Below are positions 1 to 6,030 of a stretch of 7,290 bases of DNA, piece by piece (position 1 is the stretch's first letter; each line of letters starts with the position of its first letter). The translations under genes and the position numbers were made by a program. Source of the stretch: Ornithinimicrobium sp. GTDB taxonomy: Bacteria > Actinomycetota > Actinomycetes > Actinomycetales > Dermatophilaceae. Location of the stretch: assembly GCA_030145965.1 (NCBI GenBank), contig JASKZT010000041.1:1-7290 (forward strand), read 5' to 3'. Under the pieces are notes generated by a model that worked only from the letters and a program-made list of their open reading frames with translations, was not told the origin of the DNA and did no database searches.

Positions 1-175
1 GCGCTCCCGCATGCTGCTGCAGGTGCACGACGAGCTCGTGCTCGAGGTGGCGCCGGGGGAGCGGGAGCAGGTGGAGCAGGTCGTCCGCGACCAGATGGGC
101 TCGGCCGCCGACCTCCAGGTGCCGCTCGACGTCAGCGTGGGCGTCGGACGCACCTGGCACGAGGCCGCGCACTGA
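1..175 (+). CDS. polA: DNA polymerase I, C-terminal end (partial)
   Basis: This is the last 57 codons of a family A DNA polymerase; the reading frame begins at base 2, the gene starts upstream of the window, and it stops at TGA 173-175. The visible peptide begins RSRMLLQVHDELVLEV. This is polymerase motif C, whose His-Asp-Glu (visible residues 9-11) includes one of the two metal-binding catalytic aspartates of the palm. The tail (VPLDVSVGVGRTWHEAAH) matches the usual end of bacterial PolA, where a final Trp and His follow a beta strand. The enzyme acts in the cytoplasm, filling gaps during excision repair and replacing RNA primers on the lagging strand. I see no strong terminator after the stop, so some read-through toward the downstream lipoprotein gene is possible. 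Identity is confident from motif C alone; the 5'-nuclease and exonuclease regions lie outside the window. Confidence 0.93.
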   Translation, partial: RSRMLLQVHDELVLEVAPGEREQVEQVVRDQMGSAADLQVPLDVSVGVGRTWHEAAH

Positions 176-198
176 GGGCCGTCCCGCCCCGCCCGATA

Positions 199-220
199 GA
201 TCACGATATGGGCACAATCG
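199..220 (+). promoter_or_regulatory. Putative 11-bp-period activator site upstream of livJ
   Basis: Two adjacent 11-mers, GATCACGATAT and GGGCACAATCG, share CAC and flanking bases in register, giving TCAC-N7-GCAC. The site sits in a small A/T-rich patch about 68 bp upstream of the predicted livJ transcription start, on the same strand as the gene. A similar pair lies upstream of livH (6031-6052). An 11-bp direct repeat is the binding geometry of OmpR-type response regulators such as GlnR and PhoP. The match is short and was chosen by eye, so it remains tentative. Confidence 0.28.
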
Positions 221-242
221 CGCCCCAGCGTGCGCGGCAACC

Positions 243-271
243 TTGTCAGGGCAGGACGTACCTCCTAGGTT
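243..271 (+). promoter_or_regulatory. Predicted primary-sigma promoter of livJ
   Basis: A -35 box TTGTCA (243-248) is followed, after a 17-bp spacer, by a -10 box TAGGTT (266-271). Both fit the actinobacterial housekeeping sigma consensus (TTGACA, TANNNT) with ideal spacing. Transcription would begin near 278, leaving a leader of about 45 nucleotides before the livJ ATG. It is the best promoter match between polA and livJ. Confidence 0.65.
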
Positions 272-282
272 CAGGGCACACC

Positions 283-304
283 GTGGCGGCACCGTTGCTG
301 CCAC
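283..304 (+). promoter_or_regulatory. Hairpin at the 5' end of the livJ leader
   Basis: GTGGCGGCA (283-291) pairs with TGCTGCCAC (296-304), giving a 9-bp stem with one G-U wobble and a CCGT tetraloop. If transcription starts near 278, the mRNA begins almost directly with this stem, which ends ten bases before the ribosome binding site. A 5'-terminal stem commonly protects mRNA from decay. It leaves the Shine-Dalgarno sequence free, so it is not obviously a translational off switch. Confidence 0.4.
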
Positions 305-313
305 AATGAACAA

Positions 314-319
314 GAGGAG
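314..319 (+). promoter_or_regulatory. Ribosome binding site that sets the livJ start
   Basis: GAGGAG lies four bases before the ATG at 324. The in-frame ATG at 306 and the TTG at 243 have no such sequence in front of them, and the TTG coincides with the -35 box. The 324 start also leaves a normal-length lipoprotein signal peptide. Confidence 0.75.
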
Positions 320-323
320 CACC

Positions 324-1631
324 ATGAGCCCAACCTCTCTTCGCTCTCGAGCGTCCGTGACCGCCCGCGGGATCGCTGCACTGACCGCTGCCACTCTTGT
401 GCTCGCGGCCTGCGGCGGTGGAGGAGATGACCCGGAGACCACCGAGGACGCCGCGGCGCCGGGGGAGACCGAGGACACCCAGGCGACCGGCGAGGCCGGC
501 GAGCGTGACCTGACCCTCGAGGTCGGCACCGTCCTGCCCCAGACCGGCTCGCTGGCCTTCCTCGGCCCGCCCGAGGAGGCCGGTGTGCTCCTCGCCGAGA
601 AGCACATCAACGACGCCGACCTCGGCATCACCGTGAACGTGACCCTCGGTGACTCCGGCGACGCGGACAACCGCGCCTACGCGACCACCGTGCCCCAGCT
701 GCTCAACGGCGGCACGCAGGTCATCGTCGGCGCCGCGTCCTCCGGCGTGTCCAAGCTGTTCATCGACGAGGTCGTCGCCGCCGAGCGGCTCATGATCTCC
801 CCGGCGAACACCTCCCCGGACTTCACCGACTGGGACGACAACAACCTCTACTGGCGCACCGCGCCCTCGGACCTGCTGCAGGGCGAGGTCCTGGGCAACC
901 TCATCGCCCAGGACGGTGTCGTCAACCTCGGCATCATCTACCTCAACGACGCGTACGGCACCGGCCTCGAGGCCCAGCTGACGGAGACGTTCGAGGCGGC
1001 CAACGGCTCCGTCGTCGCCAGCGAGTCCTACAACGCCGGTGACACCACCTTCGACGCGCAGATCAGCTCGGTCATGGCCCAGAACCCTGACGCCATCGCG
1101 CTGATCACCTTCGAGGAGGTCAAGACGATCATCCCGGCGATCGACGCGGCGGGCTTCGACACCAGCCAGCTGTACTTCGTCGACGGCAACATCGCCGACT
1201 ACAGCAAGGACTTCGACCCCGGCATGCTCGAGGGCTCCAAGGGCACCCAGCCCGGCCCGGACCTGGGTGACGAGTTCCGCGACGAGCTGAACTCCGTCTG
1301 GACCGAGGAAGGCAACGAGGAGCTCGAGAACTGGAACTACGCGGCCGAGTCCTACGACGCCGTCATCCTGGCGGCGCTGGCTGCCCTGGCCGCCAACTCC
1401 ACCGAGGGCCCGGAGATCGCGTCCAAGATGCAGGAGGTCTCCGGCGGTGCCGGCGGCGGCGAGAAGGCGTCCGACTTCGAGACGGCCGCGCAGATCATCG
1501 TCGACGGTGGCGTCGCGGACTACGACGGCCCCTCCGGCCCGATCTCGTTCGACGAGAACGGTGACCCGACCGAGGCGACCATCGGCATCTTCGAGTACGA
1601 CGGCAACAACGAGCTGGTCCGCCTCAACTGA
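324..1631 (+). CDS. livJ: Branched-chain amino acid ABC transporter substrate-binding lipoprotein
   Basis: This 435-residue extracytoplasmic binding protein belongs to the type I periplasmic-binding family (Peripla_BP_6, LivJ/LivK-like). It captures amino acids and delivers them to the LivH-LivM permease. A lipoprotein signal peptide is clear: basic residues (R7, R9, R15), a hydrophobic stretch, and a lipobox LVLAAC with the lipidated Cys at residue 30. An acidic, Gly/Asp/Glu/Thr-rich tether follows (about 31-62). The folded domain starts at VGTVLPQTGSLAFLGP. Family landmarks include VGAASSGVS (136-144) and SPANTSPDFT (159-168), the usual ligand-contacting loops, then NDAYGTG (208-214) and the hinge-side AAESYDAV (340-347). 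It is a separate transcription unit, convergent with the permease and ATPase genes. Ligand specificity (Leu/Ile/Val versus other amino acids, or urea) cannot be fixed by eye. The livJ name marks the role and is not a proven orthologue. Confidence 0.9.
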   Translation: MSPTSLRSRASVTARGIAALTAATLVLAACGGGGDDPETTEDAAAPGETEDTQATGEAGERDLTLEVGTVLPQTGSLAFLGPPEEAGVLLAEKHINDADLGITVNVTLGDSGDADNRAYATTVPQLLNGGTQVIVGAASSGVSKLFIDEVVAAERLMISPANTSPDFTDWDDNNLYWRTAPSDLLQGEVLGNLIAQDGVVNLGIIYLNDAYGTGLEAQLTETFEAANGSVVASESYNAGDTTFDAQISSVMAQNPDAIALITFEEVKTIIPAIDAAGFDTSQLYFVDGNIADYSKDFDPGMLEGSKGTQPGPDLGDEFRDELNSVWTEEGNEELENWNYAAESYDAVILAALAALAANSTEGPEIASKMQEVSGGAGGGEKASDFETAAQIIVDGGVADYDGPSGPISFDENGDPTEATIGIFEYDGNNELVRLN

Positions 1632-1657
1632 GCGCGGTCCGGGCTGCTGCACCGGAC

Positions 1658-1694
1658 GAGAACCCCCGGGACCCTCGAGGTCCCGGGGGTTCTC
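1658..1694. terminator. Perfect 16-bp hairpin, terminator of livJ
   Basis: The left arm 1658-1673 is fully complementary to the right arm 1679-1694, around a 5-nt loop CTCGA. It starts 26 bp after the livJ stop. There is no T-tract, which is common for actinobacterial terminators. Because the stem is symmetrical, it can act on transcripts from either side. Confidence 0.8.
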
Positions 1695-1709
1695 GCTGTC
1701 CCGGGGACG

Positions 1710-1750
1710 ACGAAGGGCCCCGGCACGACGTGCGTGCCGGGGCCCTTCGT
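1710..1750. terminator. Perfect 18-bp hairpin, terminator of the livHMGF operon
   Basis: The left arm 1710-1727 and right arm 1733-1750 are perfectly complementary around a 5-nt loop ACGTG. It lies 22 bp beyond the livF stop in the direction of minus-strand transcription. It is separated from the livJ hairpin by only 15 bp, so the pair forms a two-way barrier between convergent genes. Confidence 0.8.
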
Positions 1751-1772
1751 GACGTGCGGGCCGGTGAGGGAC

Positions 1773-2564
1773 CTAGGAGGCCTCCTCCTGGCCCAGGGTG
1801 CCCAGGTAGAGGCCGATGACCTTCTCGTCGTTCAGCAGCTCGCGCCCGGTCCCCGTGTGGGCGTCACGGCCCTGGTCGAGGACGTAGGCGCGGTCGCAGA
1901 TCTGCAGGCAGCGACGGGCGTTCTGCTCGACCATGATGACGGTCACGCCGGCCTGGTTGATCGACGACACCCGGATGAAGGCGTCGTCCTGCCGGACCGG
2001 CGACAGACCGGCGGACGGCTCGTCGAGGAGCAGCACGTCCGGGCGCATCATGAGCGCCCGGGACATGGCCACCATCTGCCGCTCGCCACCGCTGAGCGAG
2101 CCGGCAACCTGGTTGAGCCGGTCGCCGAGGGCCGGGAAGATCTCCACGACGAAGTCCAGGTTCTCCTTGATCGAGGAGGGCCGCTGGTAGCCACCCATCT
2201 CGAGGTTCTCCCGGATGGTCAGCGTCGGGAAGACGTTCTCGGTCTGCGGGACCAGTCCCACCCCCTTGGCGACGAGCTTGTTCGCCTTGAGGTTGGTGAT
2301 CTCCTCGCCCCGCAGCGAGATCGACCCGGAGCGGACGTTGACGAGGCCGAAGATGGCCTTGAGCAACGTCGACTTGCCGGCGCCGTTGGGGCCGATGATC
2401 CCGATGAGCTCACCGTCGTGGGCGACCAGGTTGGTGTCGGTGAGGATGTCGATGCCGGGCAGGTAGCCGGCGGTGACGTTGCGGGCCTCGACAACGAGGT
2501 CGTCGCGCCGGGTCTCCGGCTCCGGCCGGCCGGCCGGGTCCAGGGTGGTGTCCGTGGCGTTCAT
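1773..2564 (-). CDS. livF: Branched-chain amino acid ABC transporter ATP-binding protein LivF
   Basis: This 263-residue cytoplasmic ATPase pairs with LivG to power import through LivH-LivM. The ABC motifs are in order: Walker A GPNGAGKS (58-65), Q-loop Gln107 in VPQTENVF, signature LSGGERQ (157-163), Walker B LLLDEP with catalytic Glu182, and D-loop SAGLSP. The switch position is Gln214 (MVEQNA) instead of His. This is the normal LivF form and separates it from LivG. About 20 polar residues precede the first strand, making it slightly longer than the usual 235 or so. The ATG at 2564 overlaps the livG stop by four bases (ATGA), so translation is probably coupled. It is the last gene of the operon, and the 18-bp hairpin follows. 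Confidence 0.93.
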   Translation of the reverse strand: MNATDTTLDPAGRPEPETRRDDLVVEARNVTAGYLPGIDILTDTNLVAHDGELIGIIGPNGAGKSTLLKAIFGLVNVRSGSISLRGEEITNLKANKLVAKGVGLVPQTENVFPTLTIRENLEMGGYQRPSSIKENLDFVVEIFPALGDRLNQVAGSLSGGERQMVAMSRALMMRPDVLLLDEPSAGLSPVRQDDAFIRVSSINQAGVTVIMVEQNARRCLQICDRAYVLDQGRDAHTGTGRELLNDEKVIGLYLGTLGQEEAS

Positions 2565-3610
2565 GAGATGCGGTTGCCCTCCTCGTCGTACCGGCCGGTG
2601 ATGACACCGATGTCCTGGTCCAGGTGGCTGCCGAGGTAGGCGTCGACCACGGCCGGGTCGCTCATCACCTCGTGCGGAGGCCCCTCGGCGACGACACGGC
2701 CCTCGGCCATGACGACGACCCAGTCCGCGATGTGGCGGACCATGTGCATGTCGTGCTCGACGAACAGGACCGTCATGCCCTCGCTCTTGAGGTCGATGAC
2801 GTGGTCCAGCAGCGACTGGACGAGCGCGGGGTTCACGCCGGCCATCGGCTCGTCCAGGAGGACGAACTCCGGCTCGGTCATGAGGGCCCGGGCCATCTCC
2901 AGCAGCTTGCGCTGCCCGCCCGAGAGCGCGGCGGAGTAGTCGGCCCGCTTGTCGTAGAGCTTGAACTTCTTCAGCAGCTCCAGCGCCCGGACCTCGATCG
3001 CCTTCTCCTGGGAGCGCCAGAGGAAGGGCAGGATGCTCGCGAGCATCCGCTCGCCGGTCTGGCCGGTCGCGCCCAGCTTCATGCTGTCGAGCACCGTGAG
3101 GCGCTGCAGCACCTTGGTCAGCTGGAACGTCCGCACCTGGCCGCGGCGCGCCGCCTTCCAGGCGGGGATGCCGGCCAGCGACCGCCCGTTGAACGCCCAC
3201 TCGCCGCTGTCCGGCTGGTCGAAGCCGGAGAGCAGGTTGAACAGCGTCGTCTTGCCGGCGCCGTTCGGCCCGATGAGGGCCGTGATGGCGTTCCGGGGGA
3301 TCTCCAGGTGCTCCACGTCCACGGCCTTGATGCCGCCGAAGGACCGGGTGATGTTGTCGGCGACGAGGATCGCGTCCTTCTTGGCGACGCCCGGCGCCGC
3401 CGGACCCGCCGCGAGGTCGTGGTCCTTGTGCACCTCGTGCGTCGGCTCCACCTCGAGGGTGTCCACGGCGACCTCGCCGTCCCTCGAGGAGGCCGCGTCG
3501 CCGAAGTCGCCGGTGTGGTCCACGACCTCGACCTCGCTGCCGGTGTCGTGCGCGTCCTCGGCACGCGCCTCGTGCGCGCCCGAGGAGCCAGAGCTCTGGT
3601 TACTTGACAA
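2561..3610 (-). CDS. livG: Branched-chain amino acid ABC transporter ATP-binding protein LivG, with acidic N-terminal extension
   Basis: This 349-residue cytoplasmic ATPase is the partner of LivF. Motifs: Walker A GPNGAGKT (114-121), Q-loop Gln163 (TFQL), signature LSGGQ (229-233), Walker B FVLLDEP with Glu254, and switch His286 (VEHDMH). LivG proteins are usually about 255 residues; here the ABC domain begins only at about residue 80. The first 66 residues hold 17 Asp/Glu, 6 His and only 3 Lys/Arg, with many Ser and Gly, so this part is probably disordered. The TTG start at 3610 is chosen because AAGGAG lies seven bases upstream. No ATG, and no GTG with a convincing ribosome site, lies near the domain start. 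It overlaps the end of livM by 11 bases. The C-terminus runs about 20 residues past the conserved YLG, ending DEEGNRIS. Confidence 0.9.
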   Translation of the reverse strand: MSSNQSSGSSGAHEARAEDAHDTGSEVEVVDHTGDFGDAASSRDGEVAVDTLEVEPTHEVHKDHDLAAGPAAPGVAKKDAILVADNITRSFGGIKAVDVEHLEIPRNAITALIGPNGAGKTTLFNLLSGFDQPDSGEWAFNGRSLAGIPAWKAARRGQVRTFQLTKVLQRLTVLDSMKLGATGQTGERMLASILPFLWRSQEKAIEVRALELLKKFKLYDKRADYSAALSGGQRKLLEMARALMTEPEFVLLDEPMAGVNPALVQSLLDHVIDLKSEGMTVLFVEHDMHMVRHIADWVVVMAEGRVVAEGPPHEVMSDPAVVDAYLGSHLDQDIGVITGRYDEEGNRIS

Positions 3611-4577
3611 AGGTCATCTCCTTCTTGCTGCCCAGGATGCCTTGTGGTCGGAAGGCGACCAGCAGCATCAGGGCGACACCGACCACGACGAAGCGCAGGT
3701 TGCCCGCGGAGGTGGGGCTGATCGGCAGGTACCCGGCGGTGGCCATCGCCGGCAGCACGCCGGCGAGGAAGGCCATGAGCATCCAGTAGAGCACCGCCCC
3801 CAGGACGGGGCCGAAGATCGTGGCGGCGCCACCGAGCAGCAGCGCGGTCCAGACGAAGAACGTCAGGCTGGGCAGGTAGTACTGCGGGATCACCGCCGAG
3901 GGCAGGGCGATGACGACGCCACCGAGCGCGCCGAGCACACCACCGATGATGAGCGCCTGCATCTTGTAGAGGAAGACGTTCTTGCCCAGGGAGCGGACGG
4001 CGTCCTCGTCCTCACGGATGCCCTTGAGCACGCGGCCCCACGGGCTGCGCATGAGCAGCCACACGACGAGCAGCGCGAGCGCGACGAGCAGGAGGCCGAA
4101 GAGGCGGGCCCACCAGCCCTGGTCGGTGTAGTACCAGGGGCCGATGCCGTACGTGCCGGCGGGCAGGGGGTTCGCCTCGCGGAAGCTCGTGTGGTAGCCG
4201 CCCAGGCCGTCGGCGGAGTTGGTGTAGTCCTGGAAGATCCGGCTCTGGAAGAGCAGGCGCACGATCTCGGCCGCCGCGATCGTGACGATCGCGAGGTAGT
4301 CGGCCCGCAGGCGCAGCGTCGGGATGCCGAGGATGACCGCGAAGACGATGGCGGCCACCACGGCGACGAGGATGGCGGCCCACCAGGGGAAGCCGAAGCT
4401 CAGGATCGAGATGGCGTAGCCGTAGGCGCCGATCGCCATGAAGCCGGCCATGCCGAAGTTGAGGAGCCCGGCGTAGCCGAAGTGGATGGCCAGGCCGATG
4501 GCGGCGAGCATGAAGCCGATGGTCTCGGCCGAGAGGATGAAGCTCGCGGTGTTGTTGAGGATCTGTCCCCAGTCCAT
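3600..4577 (-). CDS. livM: Branched-chain amino acid ABC transporter permease LivM
   Basis: This 325-residue inner-membrane permease forms the translocation channel together with LivH. Hydrophobic segments are evident at roughly 18-34, 40-60, 65-85, 94-110, 158-176, 205-224, 236-252, 254-276 and 294-309. The family landmark FGYAGLLNFGMAGFMAIGAY (33-52) corresponds to the LivM/LivH signature G-x-x-N-F-x-x-G. The cytoplasmic coupling loop that docks on the ATPase spans about 177-205 (RSPWGRVLKGIREDEDAVRSLG). The C-terminus FRPQGILG is also typical. The ATG at 4577 has GGAGG seven bases upstream, placed in the 13-bp gap after the livH stop. A longer open frame upstream would lie inside livH and encodes a Ser-rich stretch, so I reject it. 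Length fits the shorter LivM proteins, without the extra N-terminal part of E. coli LivM. Confidence 0.92.
   Translation of the reverse strand: MDWGQILNNTASFILSAETIGFMLAAIGLAIHFGYAGLLNFGMAGFMAIGAYGYAISILSFGFPWWAAILVAVVAAIVFAVILGIPTLRLRADYLAIVTIAAAEIVRLLFQSRIFQDYTNSADGLGGYHTSFREANPLPAGTYGIGPWYYTDQGWWARLFGLLLVALALLVVWLLMRSPWGRVLKGIREDEDAVRSLGKNVFLYKMQALIIGGVLGALGGVVIALPSAVIPQYYLPSLTFFVWTALLLGGAATIFGPVLGAVLYWMLMAFLAGVLPAMATAGYLPISPTSAGNLRFVVVGVALMLLVAFRPQGILGSKKEMTFVK
3618..3623 (-). promoter_or_regulatory. Ribosome binding site supporting the TTG start of livG
   Basis: On the minus strand, AAGGAG is followed by seven bases and then TTG (3610-3608). Site and spacing are near ideal. It lies inside the last codons of livM, which fits translational coupling and is the main reason to accept the extended LivG N-terminus. 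Confidence 0.7.
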
Positions 4578-4584
4578 CGCATAA

Positions 4585-4589
4585 CCTCC
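4585..4589 (-). promoter_or_regulatory. Ribosome binding site setting the livM start
   Basis: GGAGG on the minus strand lies seven bases before the ATG at 4577 and directly follows the livH TAA. An out-of-frame ATG at 4582-4580 sits between them, only two bases from the SD, and is too close to be favoured. Confidence 0.7.
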
Positions 4590-4590
4590 G

Positions 4591-5922
4591 TTATCCGATT
4601 CGTGCTCGTCGGCCCAGGAGTCCCTGGGGCCGGACGAGGAGGATGATGATGAGGACGCCGAGAGCCCCGACGTACTTGATGTCCGACGGGATCCACAGGG
4701 TGGAGACCTCGACCAGGACACCGATGACGAGCGCTCCGAGGAGGGCTCCGAAGGCGGTGCCCAGACCGCCCAGGACGACGGCGGCGAAGATCAGCAGGAG
4801 GATCTGCACGCCCATGTCCCACTTGATGCCGGGGCGGAAGTAGGCCCAGAGGACACCCGAGAGGCCGGCGAGGGCGCTGCCCGCGATCCAGACGATCCGG
4901 GTCACCGCCTCCACGTCGATGCCGCTGGCGGCGGCCAGGGGGCGGTTGTCGGCGACCGCGCGGGTGGCCTTGCCGGTCCGCGTGCGCAGCAGCCAGTAGG
5001 CGACGAGCAGCAGGACGACGAGGCTGGTGCCCATGCTGATCATGTCGATCGTGCTCAGCCGGATCGGGCCGACGATCTGGTGCCGCGTCCCGCCGGCGCC
5101 GGGCAGCTGGTAGGTGCCGCCGCCGATGAAGAACTGGAAGATGTAGCGGCCGGCCAGCGACAGACCGATGGTGAGGATCATCAGCTGGACCAGCCCGATG
5201 CCCCTCCGTCTCAGGGGTCTCCAGATCGAGGCGTCCACCGCCCAGCCCAACGCCCCGCTGGCCACCACCGCGAGGATGATCGCCAGCCAGATGGGCCAGT
5301 CCACGAAGGCGCTGAGGACGAGGGCGATGACCGCGCCGAAGGTGACCATCTCGGCGTGGGCGAAGTTGGTCAGGCCGGTGGTGCCGAAGATCAGGGACAG
5401 GCCGATGGAGGCCAGGGCCAGCATGAGGCCGAAGTTGATGCCGTTCATGAGGCGCTCGGTGAACTGCGCCGCGAGGCCGGTCGTCTGGCGCTCACCCTCG
5501 CCGAGGAAGAAGTTGGCCGGCTGGAAGAACTGGGAGCCGTACTGCACGGAGATGGGGTTCTCGCCGGACACGGCGATCCCCTCCGGCAGGCTCTCCTCGT
5601 CGACGAGCACCTCGTAGGCGTCGGTGGTCGGCACGCCGATGCGGGCCTGACCACGGTCGTTCGTCGTGGCCTCGGCCTCGTAGCCGTTGCCGGAGACGAG
5701 GACGCGGACGTCCTGGACGGGCTCGTTGTCGTTGCGCACGTTGACCGTGATGTTCTGGTCGTGCTCCTCGACGTTCACCTGGGAGGGGTCGTCCGGCGGC
5801 TGGGCCGTGGCGGAGACGGGGGCGAACACCTGGAAGACGAAGAGCGTCGTCAGGATCAGCCCCAGTCTGGACAGGGCACTGCGGGCGCGACGATGCTCCC
5901 GGCAGGGGGTGGTGGGCGGCAC
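4591..5922 (-). CDS. livH: Branched-chain amino acid ABC transporter permease LivH with N-terminal extracytoplasmic domain
   Basis: This 443-residue protein is the first gene of the operon. The permease half (about 157-443) is typical LivH: NGINFGLMLALASIGLSLIFG for the first membrane helix, GLTNFAHAEMVTFGA (183-197), a cytoplasmic coupling loop RAVADNRPLAAASGI (321-335), and the end VRPQGLLG. E. coli LivH is about 308 residues, so roughly 140 extra residues precede this. They start with a secretory signal (Arg-rich to residue 19, a hydrophobic stretch 20-34, and a probable cleavage after SATA, residue 40). A beta-rich segment follows (about 48-139) with V-x-D-V-R-V-L-V, TTNDRGQARIGVP and LPEGIAV, resembling carboxypeptidase-regulatory-like or Ig-like sandwich domains. 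This part should lie outside the membrane, near the binding protein. The GTG start has GGAGGAG just upstream. The fold assignment comes from pattern only. Confidence 0.9.
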   Translation of the reverse strand: MPPTTPCREHRRARSALSRLGLILTTLFVFQVFAPVSATAQPPDDPSQVNVEEHDQNITVNVRNDNEPVQDVRVLVSGNGYEAEATTNDRGQARIGVPTTDAYEVLVDEESLPEGIAVSGENPISVQYGSQFFQPANFFLGEGERQTTGLAAQFTERLMNGINFGLMLALASIGLSLIFGTTGLTNFAHAEMVTFGAVIALVLSAFVDWPIWLAIILAVVASGALGWAVDASIWRPLRRRGIGLVQLMILTIGLSLAGRYIFQFFIGGGTYQLPGAGGTRHQIVGPIRLSTIDMISMGTSLVVLLLVAYWLLRTRTGKATRAVADNRPLAAASGIDVEAVTRIVWIAGSALAGLSGVLWAYFRPGIKWDMGVQILLLIFAAVVLGGLGTAFGALLGALVIGVLVEVSTLWIPSDIKYVGALGVLIIILLVRPQGLLGRRARIG

Positions 5923-5924
5923 TG

Positions 5925-5931
5925 CTCCTCC
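5925..5931 (-). promoter_or_regulatory. Ribosome binding site setting the GTG start of livH
   Basis: GGAGGAG on the minus strand ends two bases before the GTG at 5922; counted from its GGAGG core the spacing is four. No other in-frame ATG or GTG lies close by, and the resulting N-terminus is a normal signal peptide. Confidence 0.65.
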
Positions 5932-5960
5932 AACCTGGGATTTTCACGGGCAAGACTCCG

Positions 5961-5980
5961 GTGCACCAGCATCGGTGCAC
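5961..5980. promoter_or_regulatory. Inverted repeat with twin GTGCAC palindromes, candidate operator of livH
   Basis: GTGCACC (5961-5967) and GGTGCAC (5974-5980) form a 7-bp inverted repeat with a 6-bp spacer. Each arm also contains the palindrome GTGCAC, so CGGTGCAC occurs twice as a direct repeat 14 bp apart. It lies just downstream of the predicted livH start of transcription, where a bound repressor would block initiation or where the RNA could fold into a hairpin. No known regulator is recognised. Confidence 0.4.
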
Positions 5981-5991
5981 GGCTGGGAGGG

Positions 5992-6021
5992 AGCATAGGC
6001 CAACATCCGCACCCTCGGCAG
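5992..6021 (-). promoter_or_regulatory. Possible livHMGF promoter
   Basis: On the minus strand, a -10-like TATGCT (5997-5992) is preceded at 18 bp by CTGCCG (6021-6016), a weak -35. A poor -35 is typical of promoters that need an activator, and a direct repeat lies just upstream at 6031-6052. The predicted start is near 5985, giving a leader of about 60 nucleotides. No better -10 is evident in this gap. Confidence 0.4.
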
Positions 6022-6030
6022 GACCCCCCC

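Noticed and set aside
243..323. Longer livJ starts at TTG 243 or ATG 306
   Set aside because: TTG 243 is the -35 box itself, and neither site has a ribosome binding site. They would also push extra residues ahead of a normal lipoprotein signal peptide.
246..1652. Long open frame on the minus strand across livJ
   Set aside because: The translation is Val/Gly/Arg/Asp-rich low-complexity sequence typical of the antisense frame of a high-GC gene, with no family motif. livJ on the plus strand has clear lipobox and domain landmarks.
1775..1786. 12-bp palindrome AGGAGGCCTCCT at the livF end
   Set aside because: It is explained by the codons for the terminal Glu-Glu-Ala-Ser, is mostly coding, and has no regulatory context.
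1921..1926. Missing switch histidine in LivF (Gln214)
   Set aside because: VEQNA is the normal LivF form of this motif, so it is not a defect.
1734..4646. Several long plus-strand open frames opposite livF, livG and livM (for example 1734-2639, 2624-3607, 2961-4646)
   Set aside because: They are mirror frames of the ABC genes: compositionally biased, without domains or ribosome sites, and overlapping one another.
4578..4721. Extended N-terminus for LivM
   Set aside because: The upstream codons lie inside livH and encode a Ser-rich non-membrane stretch. The ATG at 4577 has a well-spaced GGAGG.
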